Positions 9,237-18,462 are shown, numbered from the stretch's first letter. The stretch: 64,000 bases of DNA from Neisseria lactamica (GCF_901482445.1 NZ_LR590477.1:1302001-1366000); one strand, 5' to 3'. Program-made: numbers and translations. Notes: generated from the sequence alone by a model not told the origin.

Positions 9237-10185
9237 AATGATCGAATCCTAAAGAATGTAGTTCCAATTCCCTGCCGCCGGCATCTAAAACCTTCAGACG
9301 GCATCCTCCGTTGATTTTGCCGATGCGCGTTACCGGCACGCCGCACCGTTCCGCCGCATCAAGCACGCGGCTGCGGCAACTTTCCGATGCGGTAAAAACC
9401 AGCTCGTAATCATCACCTCCCGCCAAAGTATAAGACAGCCATTGCGCTCGGGGCAAAATATCTTTCAATACAGATAAAGACGGCAACGAATCGGCCCAAA
9501 TTTCCGCCCCCACGCCGGAAGCGGTCAGGATATGCCCCAAATCTTGCGCGAGGCCGTCTGAAACATCCTGCGCCGCCCTGGCAAACGGCAACAGCGCAAG
9601 CCCCAGCCCAACCCTTGGCTCGGGGCGGAGTAGCTTTTGTTCGCATTCGGCAAACACATCATCCGGCAACACACACCGTTTCAGACGGCAGTTCAAAGCC
9701 GCCGCCGCCATACCGACACGCCCCGACGCCCAAATATCGTCGCCCGCAACCGCCGCATCACGCCGCAATGCCCTCCCCTTCGGCAATTCGCCGATAATGG
9801 TTACATTGAACGCCATATCGCCCTTGGTCGTATCGCCGCCGATTAACGTTACGCCAAACTTTTTTGCCAAATCAAAAAAGCTGCCGCAAAACCGTTTCAG
9901 CCATACCTCATCCAATTCGGGCAACGCCGCACTCAGCAGCACCCAACGCGGTATCGCACCCATTGCCGCCATATCCGAAATATTGACGGCTAAAACCTTC
10001 CAAGCCAAGTCTTCAGGTTTGACATCTGCAAAAAAATGCCTATCCTTCAAAAGCATATCCGCACTGAAACACAAATCGAAACCCTCGCGCGGGCGGACAA
10101 TCGCCGCATCGTCGCCTATGCCCAATACGACATCCTTATCCGTGCCTGTTTGCAAATACCGTTTGATGAAGTCAAATTCTTTCAT
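9229..10185 (-). CDS. thiL: Thiamine-monophosphate kinase
   Basis: ThiL phosphorylates thiamine monophosphate to the active cofactor thiamine diphosphate. The 318-residue protein belongs to the AIR-synthase/PurM-like fold family: DVVLGIGDDAAIVRP near residue 20, LIGGDTTKGD near 115, QDVSDGLAQDLGHI near 205, and GGDDYELVFT late, all carrying the metal- and ATP-binding acids. It begins with the usual MKEFDFIKRYL. It overlaps pgpA downstream, and a short CREE starts about 30 bp upstream of its start codon. Confidence 0.94.
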   Translation of the reverse strand: MKEFDFIKRYLQTGTDKDVVLGIGDDAAIVRPREGFDLCFSADMLLKDRHFFADVKPEDLAWKVLAVNISDMAAMGAIPRWVLLSAALPELDEVWLKRFCGSFFDLAKKFGVTLIGGDTTKGDMAFNVTIIGELPKGRALRRDAAVAGDDIWASGRVGMAAAALNCRLKRCVLPDDVFAECEQKLLRPEPRVGLGLALLPFARAAQDVSDGLAQDLGHILTASGVGAEIWADSLPSLSVLKDILPRAQWLSYTLAGGDDYELVFTASESCRSRVLDAAERCGVPVTRIGKINGGCRLKVLDAGGRELELHSLGFDHFG

Positions 10186-10216
10186 ATCCCAAAATATCCG
10201 GCGAGTAAAGCCAATT

Positions 10217-10323
10217 TATAGTGGATTAAATTTAAATCAGGACAAGGCGACGAAGCCGCAGACAGTACAAATAGTACGGCAAGGCGAGGCAACGATGTAC
10301 TGGTTTAAATTTAATCCACTATA
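10217..10323. repeat. Correia repeat-enclosed element, short form
   Basis: A 107-bp element with perfect TATAGTGGATTAAATTTAAA inverted termini that lacks the roughly 50-bp internal block seen in the full-length copies. It lies in the leader of the thiL-pgpA operon, where outward CREE promoters could contribute to transcription. Confidence 0.95.
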
Positions 10324-10794
10324 AATCATAGCAAGGCAGCAAAGGCCGTACAAACAATAAAAGCGGCTTATCCGGTGTTTCAGCGTATTTCAAGCCGCAC
10401 CGCCTTTACCATACCGTACCCGTATGCACCGACCACCCTGTTTCAACACGCAAACCACATATAAAGCACCGCACTGCGCGCCGCCCCGAATGCAATCCGC
10501 CACCGATTAGGTTCAATTTCCGCAAGCGGCTGATTTCCAAGCAAAAAGGAATGGGGATAAAACCATATCCGGCATACAGTGCCGCACACATCGGGCACGA
10601 TTCCATCCCTTTCACAATGAGGGGAAGGTGTGAATTTATATGAATTATCCCTTTTGCTATGGGCAAACCCGCATCCTACCGCCTTAAAATCAGAGTTTCA
10701 ACCGACAGGGAGCTGCAATGGGACACAAACCTGAACCTGAACCCAAACCTGAATCTGCCCCGATTCTGACAATAACTGTTTCAGAAAACCATCC
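10324..10794. other. Intergenic stretch without a supported gene
   Basis: About 470 bases between the CREE and the rmpM terminator. Short frames exist on both strands, but none has a convincing ribosome site, family motif or neisserial codon use. A short degenerate run of CCTGAAC-like units occurs near 10727-10755. I see no further signal. Confidence 0.5.
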
Positions 10795-10824
10795 AAAAAA
10801 AACCCCGCAAAAGCGGGGTTTTTT
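10795..10824. terminator. Strong bidirectional terminator downstream of rmpM
   Basis: The hairpin AACCCCGC-AAAA-GCGGGGTT is flanked by A and T runs. On the minus strand it ends the rmpM transcript about 100 bases after the stop codon. It is not built from an uptake sequence, unlike most terminators in this window. Confidence 0.85.
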
Positions 10825-10925
10825 CACATCATCAATGCCGGCCGGCGTTAAACGGACACTGCAACAGCATCCGGTATAAAATCCGCCAACCTCATACATA
10901 GGCAGGATATTGCCCCGCCTTAGTG

Positions 10926-11618
10926 TTAGTGATGATTGTGTGCAGGCTCAACCTGACGGGTTACGATGCTGCGGATTTTCACATCCACACGGCGGTCAGG
11001 TTCGATACACGCAATCAGAGCCTCGCGTTTTTTGGCTTTAGAGGCTTTCGCACCCAGTTTGGCAACTTCGGCTTCACAAACTTGGGTCATTTGCGCTTGA
11101 GACTCGCCCAGACCGGCGGCAGAAGTTTTGGAAGCAGGTACGCCGTTGCTGACCAAGTAGTTTGCCACTACGTTGGCACGGCGTTCGGACAGAGCCTGAT
11201 TGTATTTTTCAGAACCCATAAAGTCGGTATGGCCTTCGACGCGGACAGATTGGACATTAGTTTGGGCAAGGCGTTGCGCCAATACTTTCAGGTTGTCTTG
11301 GGCTTCGGCACGCAATGAATCTTTATCGAAACCGAACAGGGTTTTGGCAGACAGGGAAACGGTTTCGTCAACATATTGCGGAGCCTGTTCCACGACGGCG
11401 GCAGGCTCGGGGGCGGCAACCGCGTCGCCGCATTCTGCGCGGCCTTGGCTTGCTTTATCGAAGTAGGCGTTTTTCCAGCATTCGCCATAGTTGTTGCGTA
11501 CGATTTCGTGCGACTGACCGCTTACGGTGTAACCCTGAACGGACGCTTCGCCCGCAACAGCGGTGCCGGAAGCAAGCAATGCAACGAATAATGCGCTTAA
11601 TTTCAGCTGTTTGGTCAT
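10926..11618 (-). CDS. rmpM: Class 4 outer-membrane protein RmpM (protein III)
   Basis: RmpM binds porin trimers and other outer-membrane proteins and anchors them to peptidoglycan. The 230-residue protein has a signal peptide (about residues 1-22, ending AVA-GE), a short N-terminal domain (NNYGECWK), a proline hinge, and a C-terminal OmpA-like peptidoglycan-binding domain (LFGFDKDSLRAEAQDNL, VRVEGHTDFMGSEKYNQALS, SERRANVV). Two late cysteines are conserved. The hinge is much shorter than the Pro-Glu/Pro-Ala run I recall for meningococcal RmpM. The protein ends EPAHNHH. It has its own strong promoter and terminator, so it is monocistronic. Confidence 0.96.
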   Translation of the reverse strand: MTKQLKLSALFVALLASGTAVAGEASVQGYTVSGQSHEIVRNNYGECWKNAYFDKASQGRAECGDAVAAPEPAAVVEQAPQYVDETVSLSAKTLFGFDKDSLRAEAQDNLKVLAQRLAQTNVQSVRVEGHTDFMGSEKYNQALSERRANVVANYLVSNGVPASKTSAAGLGESQAQMTQVCEAEVAKLGAKASKAKKREALIACIEPDRRVDVKIRSIVTRQVEPAHNHH

Positions 11619-11723
11619 TTTATTCCCTCATTAAATTTGTACAGCAGATACAGGAGAAGCTGCTGAATTGCCAACATACGGGCCGCTGTAAAACTTGGCG
11701 GCAAATCGGATATTTCAGTCTCC

Positions 11724-11753
11724 ACTATAAAGAAACCCGGGGCGGACTGTCAA
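11724..11753 (-). promoter_or_regulatory. Consensus sigma-70 promoter for rmpM
   Basis: Read on the minus strand, a perfect TTGACA -35 is followed after 18 bases by TATAGT. It lies about 105 bases upstream of the rmpM start codon, leaving an untranslated leader of roughly 100 bases. It fits the abundance of this protein. The rest of 11619-11992 holds the leaders of divergent rmpM and the cysB-like gene and no other gene. Confidence 0.75.
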
Positions 11754-11992
11754 TACTCAACGCCTGAAAACAAGTATGGGACGGTCTGCGTCCCGATGCC
11801 CGGACAGGTTGAAAAATTAATTTTACTTCATTATGTTAGAGATTATGTTAGGGGGATTGCCGCCGTATCGCGCCCCTGCCGTTGCACAAAAACAACAAAC
11901 TTGCCGGCAACGCCGCGTACCTTAGCGGCAAGAAAATGTGGTAGATTGCAAACGATATGCAGCCACCGATACAGAATATATACCGGACCGAT

Positions 11993-12943
11993 ATGAAATT
12001 ACAGCAATTGAAATACGCCTTGGAAGTTTACCGGCACAACCTGAATGTTTCCGAAGCAGCCGAAGCCTTGTTTACCTCGCAACCGGGCATTTCCAAACAA
12101 ATCAAGTTATTGGAAGAGGAAATCGGCATTCGGATTTTTATCCGCAGCGGCAAGCGCGTGGTTTCCGTCTCGCAGCCGGGCAAGGCGGTTTTGGATATTG
12201 CGGAGCGTATTTTGCGCGATGTGCAGAACATTAAAAACATCGGCAGCGAGTTTACGGGGCATGACAGCGGTTCGCTGACGGTTGCCACGACGCATACGCA
12301 GGCGCGTTATGCCCTGCCCCTGATTGTTGCCGATTTCGTGAAACGCTACCCGAAGGTCAATCTGACCATCAAACAGGGAAGCCCGTCCGCCATTGTGCGG
12401 ATGACTGCTTCGGGCGAGGCGGATTTGGCGATTGTCACGGAACGGATAGACGACGGGCCGGAACTGGCGGGGCTTCCCTGTTATGAGTGGACGCACGCGG
12501 TTATCGTACCGGGCGATCATCCGCTGCTCGAGTGCAGAAACCCCCTCCGCATTGAAGATTTGGCAAGGTTTCCGCTGGTTACTTATGAGTTTGCATTCAA
12601 TGCGGGCAGCAGCATCGCACGGGCATTCGCCAAAGCCCGTTTGGAACGGCCCGATGTCGCGTTGGCGGCGGCGGATACGGACGTATTAAAGACTTATGTG
12701 CGTTTGGGGCTGGGGGTGGGCCTGATGGCGAAGATGGCTTACAACCCGGATACGGACGGCGATTTGCAGCTTGTGGATGCCGCGCATTTGTTCGAACCTT
12801 CCCCGACTTGGATTGCCTTACGCAGCGACACTTATTTGCGCGGATATGCCTACGACTTTATCCAAGCGTTTGCGCCGCATTTGACGCGCGAGAAGGTGGA
12901 TAGGATTTTGTACACCCCCGTCGGAGAAGATTTCTCGATTTAG
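11993..12943 (+). CDS. cysB: CysB-type LysR transcriptional regulator
   Basis: A 316-residue LysR-family regulator. The winged helix-turn-helix occupies residues 1-60 (MKLQQLKYALEVYRHNLNVSEAAEALFTSQPGISKQI, given in part), followed by a linker helix and a periplasmic-binding-like effector domain. The N-terminus and the SGSLTVATTHTQARYALP segment are typical of CysB/Cbl, which sense O/N-acetylserine or sulfate and control cysteine biosynthesis. The ATG at 11993 gives the family N-terminus; the frame is open 12 codons further upstream without conservation. It stands alone, divergent from rmpM and convergent with fnr. Confidence 0.88.
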   Translation: MKLQQLKYALEVYRHNLNVSEAAEALFTSQPGISKQIKLLEEEIGIRIFIRSGKRVVSVSQPGKAVLDIAERILRDVQNIKNIGSEFTGHDSGSLTVATTHTQARYALPLIVADFVKRYPKVNLTIKQGSPSAIVRMTASGEADLAIVTERIDDGPELAGLPCYEWTHAVIVPGDHPLLECRNPLRIEDLARFPLVTYEFAFNAGSSIARAFAKARLERPDVALAAADTDVLKTYVRLGLGVGLMAKMAYNPDTDGDLQLVDAAHLFEPSPTWIALRSDTYLRGYAYDFIQAFAPHLTREKVDRILYTPVGEDFSI

Positions 12944-13054
12944 CGTCCTGCCTTCAGACGGCATATTTTGCGGGCGAAGACGGACACCCGTGCCGTCTGA
13001 AAGTGTTTTTCGGGGAAATGCCCGCCCGTATGCCGCCTGCCGGACGGCGGCGCA

Positions 13055-13789
13055 TCAAATGGCGTGCGAACAGCCGGACACCATTTTCTTCAGCGCCTGC
13101 AGGTTGAGGATTTTGATGTGTTTGTGTTCGACGGAAATCAGCCCTTCCTGATGGAATTTGGACAATGTGCGGCTGACGGTTTCGAGTTTCAGGCCGATAT
13201 AGCTGCCGATTTCTTCGCGCGACATACGCAGGATGAAATCGTTGGCGGCAAAACCGCGCGAATAAAGGCGTTGGGAAAGGTTTAACAGAAAGGCGGCAAT
13301 CCGCTCTTCGGCACGCATATTGCCCAAAAGCAGCATTACCCCCTGGTCGCGCACGATTTCGCGGCTCATCATACGGAAAAAGTGGGTACGCAGGCTGGGG
13401 ATATTCTGACCGAGTTCTTCGATATGGGTAAACGGCAGCTCGCATACCTCGCTGTCTTCCAAGGCGACCGCGTCGCAACTGTGCACGTGGGAACAGATGC
13501 CGTCCATACCGATGAGTTCGCCCGACATAAAGAAACCCGTTACCTGATCGCGTCCGTCCTGACTGGCGACGGTTGTTTTGAAGAAACCCGAACGGATGGC
13601 AAAGAGCGAGGTAAAGGCTTCGCCGGCACGGAACAGGTATTCGCCTTTTTTCAGGCGGCGGCTTTGGCGGATGACGGCATCGAGTTGGCTGAACTCGTTG
13701 GGCAGCAGCCCGACAGGCAGGCAGAGTTCCCTCAGGGAACAGGAAGAACACAGCGTTTTCATCTGATGTGTAGTATTATGCGGAGCCAT
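13055..13789 (-). CDS. fnr: Anaerobic transcriptional regulator FNR
   Basis: FNR senses oxygen through a [4Fe-4S] cluster and switches on denitrification and other low-oxygen genes. The protein has 244 residues from the ATG at 13789 (MAPHNTTHQMKTLCSSCSL). Cluster cysteines are visible at 14, 17 and 23, with the distant ligand in SEVCELPF at about 116. The cyclic-nucleotide-like beta roll (GEYLFRAGEAFTSLFAIRSG) is followed by a C-terminal helix-turn-helix (MSREEIGSYIGLKLETVSRTLSKF) whose E-xx-SR contacts the TTGAT half-site. It diverges from hemN, and the shared intergenic region contains an FNR box. Confidence 0.95.
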   Translation of the reverse strand: MAPHNTTHQMKTLCSSCSLRELCLPVGLLPNEFSQLDAVIRQSRRLKKGEYLFRAGEAFTSLFAIRSGFFKTTVASQDGRDQVTGFFMSGELIGMDGICSHVHSCDAVALEDSEVCELPFTHIEELGQNIPSLRTHFFRMMSREIVRDQGVMLLLGNMRAEERIAAFLLNLSQRLYSRGFAANDFILRMSREEIGSYIGLKLETVSRTLSKFHQEGLISVEHKHIKILNLQALKKMVSGCSHAI

Positions 13790-13834
13790 ACCGTACCTTT
13801 TTGTGCGTTTTGCCCCATCCCGATTGTGTATTTG

Positions 13835-13848
13835 TTGACACATATCAA
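13835..13848. promoter_or_regulatory. FNR box between fnr and hemN
   Basis: TTGACACATATCAA matches the FNR consensus TTGAT-N4-ATCAA at nine of ten defined positions. It lies 76 bases before the hemN start and 46 bases before the fnr start. A class II position for hemN would place transcription near 13883. It may serve both divergent genes. Confidence 0.7.
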
Positions 13849-13923
13849 GACAGGTTTATCATACGGCGGCATTTTACCAAACTATCCAAAATTTGACGAA
13901 CATCATAAAATCGAACACGCACC

Positions 13924-15336
13924 ATGAAAATTATACAGATACAGAACAATCACAATACCCGTCCCGAGTTTGACCGCGAGCTGATTGCCGGCCTCCCGTC
14001 CAGCGGCCCGCGCTACACCTCCTACCCTACCGCAGACCGTTTCCACGGCGGTTTCCGCGAAAAGGAATATCTTGAAGCCCTGCATTCGCGCGGCGCGGAT
14101 GCGTCAAACAAACCGCTTTCCCTTTACATCCACATCCCCTTTTGCAATACCATCTGCTACTACTGCGGCTGCAACAAAATCATTACCAAAGACAAGGGCC
14201 GCGCCGATGCCTATATCGAATATCTTGAAAAAGAAATGAAGCTGCTTGCCCCGCATTTGGGCGGGCGGCACCAGCTTGCCCAACTGCACTTCGGCGGCGG
14301 CACGCCGACTTTTTTGAGCGACAATCAGTTGGAACGCGTCTTTGAGATGATACGGAAATATTTCCAACTGATTCCGGACGGGGAATACTCCATCGAAATC
14401 GACCCGCGCAAAGTCAGCCGGGAAACCGTCCTCAAACTGGGCAAACTCGGCTTCAACCGTATGAGTGTGGGCATTCAGGATTTCGACCCCAAAGTGCAGG
14501 CGGCGGTCAACCGCATCCAAAGTTACGAAGAAACCAAAGAAGTCATCGATGCCGCCCGTGAGGCAGGGTTCAAATCCGTCAGCGTCGATTTGATTTACGG
14601 CCTGCCGTATCAGACTTCCGAAAGCATCAAAACCACCATCGATACTGTTTTGTCGCTCGATCCCGACCGGCTCGCCCTTTATCACTACGCCCACCTGCCG
14701 CATGTTTTCAAACCGCAACGACGCATCGATACCGCCGCCGTTCCCGGCAGCGAGGAAAAACTCGATATGCTGCAATACTGCGTCCAAACCCTGACCGAAC
14801 GCGGCTACGTCTTCATCGGTATGGATCATTTTGCCAAGCCGGACGACGAATTGTCTGTCGCCCTCGAAAAAGGATTGCTGCAACGCAATTTCCAAGGTTA
14901 TTCGACCTATGCGGATTGCGACCTGGTTGCCATCGGCGTGTCGTCCATCGGTAAAATCGGCAATACCTACTCCCAAAACGAACGCGACATCGATGCCTAC
15001 TATGCCGCTATCGACGAAGGCAGACTGCCCGTTATGCGCGGTTATCAGCTCAATCAGGACGATATCCTGCGCCGCAATATTATTCAGGATTTGATGTGCC
15101 GTTTCGCGCTCGACTACCGTGTTTACGAAGACATATCCGGCACTCCGTTCGACCGTTACTTCAAAGACGAACTCGCCGATTTGGAAAAACTTGCAGATTT
15201 GGGACTCGTCAGCCTGAACAAGCAGGGGCTGACCGTTACCCCGAAGGGTCGCTTCCTCATCCGCAACATCGCTATGGTGTTCGACTACCACTTGCGCCAC
15301 AAGAAAACCAAGGCGAAATATTCGCAAACGGTGTGA
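13924..15336 (+). CDS. hemN: Oxygen-independent coproporphyrinogen III oxidase
   Basis: HemN is a radical-SAM enzyme that decarboxylates coproporphyrinogen III to protoporphyrinogen IX without oxygen, for haem synthesis under anaerobiosis. The 470-residue protein carries the radical-SAM motif C-x3-C-x2-C (FCNTICYYCGC, Cys 74, 78, 81) after YTSYPTADRF. Further signatures are HFGGGTPTFLS, EIDPRKVSRET and DLIYGLPYQT, and the HemN-specific C-terminal domain is present. This is the true HemN type rather than HemW, judged by length and the YTSYPTADRF leader. It is paired divergently with fnr across an FNR box, which fits oxygen-responsive control. Confidence 0.95.
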   Translation: MKIIQIQNNHNTRPEFDRELIAGLPSSGPRYTSYPTADRFHGGFREKEYLEALHSRGADASNKPLSLYIHIPFCNTICYYCGCNKIITKDKGRADAYIEYLEKEMKLLAPHLGGRHQLAQLHFGGGTPTFLSDNQLERVFEMIRKYFQLIPDGEYSIEIDPRKVSRETVLKLGKLGFNRMSVGIQDFDPKVQAAVNRIQSYEETKEVIDAAREAGFKSVSVDLIYGLPYQTSESIKTTIDTVLSLDPDRLALYHYAHLPHVFKPQRRIDTAAVPGSEEKLDMLQYCVQTLTERGYVFIGMDHFAKPDDELSVALEKGLLQRNFQGYSTYADCDLVAIGVSSIGKIGNTYSQNERDIDAYYAAIDEGRLPVMRGYQLNQDDILRRNIIQDLMCRFALDYRVYEDISGTPFDRYFKDELADLEKLADLGLVSLNKQGLTVTPKGRFLIRNIAMVFDYHLRHKKTKAKYSQTV

Positions 15337-15353
15337 CCGGTTTTCAACGTACC

Positions 15354-15388
15354 AATGCCGTCTGAAAGGCTTTTTCAGACGGCATTTT
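15354..15388 (+). terminator. Uptake-sequence terminator after hemN
   Basis: Inverted ATGCCGTCTGAA copies with a short loop and a T run follow the hemN stop by 18 bases. A second inverted pair at 15542-15574 serves the convergent phosphate permease gene. Confidence 0.8.
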
Positions 15389-15541
15389 GCTGTCGGCAGG
15401 ATAAGTGTTTTCAAGAACAGGCGGCGGCATATCATAACGTTCCGCACCTTTGTATCCGACCGTTCCGAAACCAAGATACCAAACGGCATATCCCGACAGA
15501 ACAGATTGTGCATAAGGCACAAGCCCGTACATTCCATCAAC

Positions 15542-15574
15542 AAAATGCCGTCTGAACACGGGTTCAGACGGCAT
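15542..15574 (-). terminator. Uptake-sequence terminator after the phosphate permease
   Basis: Facing uptake sequences around a six-base loop, with a T-rich tract on the minus strand, lie 14 bases beyond the permease stop codon. Confidence 0.8.
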
Positions 15575-15587
15575 CAGTATTTCACAA

Positions 15588-17162
15588 TCAGAACACTGCC
15601 TGCAAAACCAAATAACCGGCAACCGACAATACGGCGGCGGCAGGCAGGGTAATAACCCACGCCAGACCGATGGGCTTCATCAGTTTCCAGTTGGCATTGC
15701 GGTTGACCAAACCGATGCCGAGTACCGCGCCGACCAAGATGTGCGTACTGGACACGGGCAGCCCCATCAGCGACGCGCCCATCACGACGGAGGCGGCGGA
15801 CAGTTCGGCAGTAAATCCCGAAGCAGGATGCATTTCGGCCAAACTCGTACCGACGGTTTTAATCACCTCTTTACCGACAAACCACAAACCGACAATCAGC
15901 GCGATGCCGAAAGTCAGCATCGCAATCGGAGGAACGGCGCTTTGCGCGGCAACGCTGTTGGTACGCAAAACATCCATAATCGCGGCAAACGGGCCGATGG
16001 CGTTGGCGATATCGTTCGCACCGTGGCTGAATGCGAAGCCGCAGGCGGTAAAGACCTGCATCCAAGAAAACATCTGAAAGGTCGATTTGCCCAAATCTTT
16101 ACGCTTGAGGCTTTTGGCAAAAACAAACGTCCCCATCCACACCGCCGCGCCTATCATAAAGATGGTCAGGAAGCTGTTGACGTTGCTCATCCCCAGATGC
16201 AGGTTTTTCAAGCCCTTGAAAATCAGCATAGCGGAAATCATCATCGCGCCGAACGAAGCGATAAAGGGAACCCAGGAATGCAACGCCTTGTAAGAATCGA
16301 CATTGTCTTTGCGGTTGTCGAACACATACAGCCCGCGATAATACTCGGATTGCAGCTCTTGCGGATCGAATTCCGGCTCGTCGTAAATTTGCGCGTCGTG
16401 CGCCATTTTGGTGGCATATTCGATTTTTTCCGCTTCGGACAAACCCTCGAAAAACAGGCGGTGCTGTTCTTTATACGCCTTTTTTTCCTGCTTGATGCCT
16501 TTGAGCGTGCCTTCCGCCCAAGCATTGTAATCTAAGACATTTTTCTTGACGCGGGAAAACAGGAAATAGGAAACCGCGCCGCCCAAAACGGGCGACAACA
16601 CCCAAGACATTCCGATTTCGCCCAGCTTGCCCCACCGTATCAACGCCACCCCGTCGGCATTATGCGTAAACGCCATACACAACGCACTGCCGACGATGCC
16701 GCCGATAATCGCGTGCGTCGTCGAAACCGGCAGACCTTTGCGGGACGCGAACAACAGCCACAATGCCGCCGCCAAAAGTGCGGACATCATAATAAACACA
16801 AACTGCATAGGCTCAAGATTCATACCGTTCAGATCGACGATGCCTTTGCGTATGGTATCGGTTACCTCGCCGCCCGCGATGACCGCGCCGCTGACCTCAA
16901 ACACCGCCGCAATCAGCAAGGCCTGCGGGATGGTCAGCGTGCCGGAACCGACGCTGGTACCGAAAGAGTTGGCAATATCGTTGCCGCCGACGTTGAACGC
17001 CATAAACACGCCGAACATGGTGGCGATGATGAAAAGCACGCTGTTCGTGTAGTGGGTGTAACCCAAACCCCAATAGATAAAATAGCCGACTATGCCTACC
17101 AGCATGGCGGCAAAGACGGCGTTAATCAGTTTCAAGTTCGCACTCATTTGAGTTTGAGCCAT
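15588..17162 (-). CDS. Pit-family inorganic phosphate permease
   Basis: A 524-residue inner-membrane protein of the Pit family, which imports metal-phosphate complexes driven by protons. The two inverted halves each carry a family signature, GGNDIANSFGTSVGSGTLT near the N-terminus and GANDIANAIGPFAAI near the C-terminus. They are separated by a cytoplasmic charged loop of over 100 residues. The ATG at 17162 (MAQTQMSANLKL) was preferred to an upstream extension of 24 unconserved codons because hydrophobic segments start soon after. It stands alone between uptake-sequence terminators and divergent anmK. Phosphate is the usual substrate; sulfate permeases of the same fold cannot be fully excluded. 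Confidence 0.9.
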   Translation of the reverse strand: MAQTQMSANLKLINAVFAAMLVGIVGYFIYWGLGYTHYTNSVLFIIATMFGVFMAFNVGGNDIANSFGTSVGSGTLTIPQALLIAAVFEVSGAVIAGGEVTDTIRKGIVDLNGMNLEPMQFVFIMMSALLAAALWLLFASRKGLPVSTTHAIIGGIVGSALCMAFTHNADGVALIRWGKLGEIGMSWVLSPVLGGAVSYFLFSRVKKNVLDYNAWAEGTLKGIKQEKKAYKEQHRLFFEGLSEAEKIEYATKMAHDAQIYDEPEFDPQELQSEYYRGLYVFDNRKDNVDSYKALHSWVPFIASFGAMMISAMLIFKGLKNLHLGMSNVNSFLTIFMIGAAVWMGTFVFAKSLKRKDLGKSTFQMFSWMQVFTACGFAFSHGANDIANAIGPFAAIMDVLRTNSVAAQSAVPPIAMLTFGIALIVGLWFVGKEVIKTVGTSLAEMHPASGFTAELSAASVVMGASLMGLPVSSTHILVGAVLGIGLVNRNANWKLMKPIGLAWVITLPAAAVLSVAGYLVLQAVF

Positions 17163-17315
17163 GGAAGATTCCTTAGTGGATACAGAAAGGGTTTTCGCGG
17201 ATATTGTAACCTTTTGCAATCCGTCTTGAAACATTTATTTACACTGCGGCGGCAAATCGGTATACGAGCGTCAATACACGTTAAAATGGCGTTTTACACT
17301 GGTTCGGGAGTGATG

Positions 17316-18416
17316 ATGGAAACTCAGCTTTACATCGGCATCATGTCGGGAACAAGCATGGACGGGGCGGATGCCGTACTGATACGGATGGACGGCGGCA
17401 AATGGCTGGGCGCGGAAGGGCACGCCTTTACCCCCTACCCTGACCGGTTGCGCCGCAAATTGCTGGATTTGCAGGACACAGGCGCAGACGAACTGCACCG
17501 CAGCAGGATGTTGTCGCAAGAACTCAGCCGCCTGTACGCGCAAACCGTCGCCGAACTGCTGTGCAGTCAAAACCTCGCACTGTGCGACATTACCGCCCTC
17601 GGCTGCCACGGGCAAACCGTCCGACACGCGCCGGAACACGGTTACAGCGTACAGCTTGCCGATTTGCCGCTGCTGGCGGAACTGACGCGGATTTTTACCG
17701 TCGGCGACTTCCGCAGCCGCGACCTTGCCGCCGGCGGACAAGGCGCGCCGCTCGTCCCCGCCTTTCACGAAGCCCTGTTCCGCGACGACAAAGAAACACG
17801 CGCGGTGCTGAACATCGGCGGGATTGCCAACATCAGCGTACTCCCGCCCGACGCACCCGCCTTCGGCTTCGACACAGGGCCTGGCAATATGCTGATGGAC
17901 GCATGGACGCAGGCACACTGGCAGCTGCCTTACGACAAAAACGGTGCAAAGGCGGCACAAGGCAACATATTGCCGCACCTGCTCGACAGGCTGCTCGCCC
18001 ACCCGTATTTCGCACAACCCCACCCCAAAAGCACGGGGCGCGAACTGTTTGCCCTAAATTGGCTCGAAACCTACCTTGGCGGCGGTGAAAACCGATACGA
18101 CGTATTGCGGACGCTTTCCCGTTTTACCGCGCAAACCGTTTGCGACGCCGTCTCACACGCAGCGGCAGATGCCCGTCAAATGTATATTTGCGGCGGCGGC
18201 ATCCGCAATCCTGTTTTAATGGCGGATTTGGCAGACTGTTTCGGCACACACGTTTCCCTGCACAGCACCGCCGAACTGAACCTCGATCCGCAATGGGTGG
18301 AAGCCGCCGCATTTGCGTGGTTGGCGGCGTGTTGGGTCAACCGCATCCCCGATAGTCCGCACAAAGCAACCGGCGCGGCAAAACCGTGTATTCTGGGCGC
18401 GGGATATTATTATTGA
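17316..18416 (+). CDS. anmK: Anhydro-N-acetylmuramic acid kinase
   Basis: AnmK opens and phosphorylates 1,6-anhydroMurNAc to MurNAc 6-phosphate in peptidoglycan recycling, working downstream of AmpG, which is encoded elsewhere in this window. The 366-residue protein begins METQLYIGIMSGTSMDGADAV, the hallmark ATP-binding motif, and has LGCHGQTVRH, VGDFRSRDLAAGGQGAPLVP and GFDTGPGNMLMD. An ATG three bases earlier (17313) could also be used. The reading frame is open for hundreds of bases upstream on this strand because it lies opposite the permease gene, but that part is not conserved. Confidence 0.95.
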   Translation: METQLYIGIMSGTSMDGADAVLIRMDGGKWLGAEGHAFTPYPDRLRRKLLDLQDTGADELHRSRMLSQELSRLYAQTVAELLCSQNLALCDITALGCHGQTVRHAPEHGYSVQLADLPLLAELTRIFTVGDFRSRDLAAGGQGAPLVPAFHEALFRDDKETRAVLNIGGIANISVLPPDAPAFGFDTGPGNMLMDAWTQAHWQLPYDKNGAKAAQGNILPHLLDRLLAHPYFAQPHPKSTGRELFALNWLETYLGGGENRYDVLRTLSRFTAQTVCDAVSHAAADARQMYICGGGIRNPVLMADLADCFGTHVSLHSTAELNLDPQWVEAAAFAWLAACWVNRIPDSPHKATGAAKPCILGAGYYY

Positions 18417-18420
18417 GCGC

Positions 18421-18462
18421 AAATGCCGTCTGAAAGACCGTTCCGCCGTTCAGACGGCATTT
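18421..18462. repeat. 42-bp direct repeat, left copy (also a terminator)
   Basis: The hairpin of two facing uptake sequences ends anmK and is identical over 42 bases, including its loop, to 18985-19026. The two copies bracket a toxin stub and an immunity-like gene. Confidence 0.85.

Noticed and set aside
10727..10755. Tandem CCTGAAC-like units as a phase-variation tract
   Set aside because: Units are imperfect and lie in no gene, so slippage would have no evident effect.
10718..10879. 53-codon frame starting MGHKPEPEPKPE
   Set aside because: It reads through the strong rmpM terminator hairpin, lacks a ribosome site, and its Pro-Glu run comes from a short base repeat.
15344..15532. Minus-strand frame of 62 codons between two uptake-sequence terminators (MYGLVPYAQSVLSGYAVW...)
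   Set aside because: The sequence looks protein-like, but its end runs through a terminator repeat and there is no ribosome site or recognised family. Kept as a possibility only.
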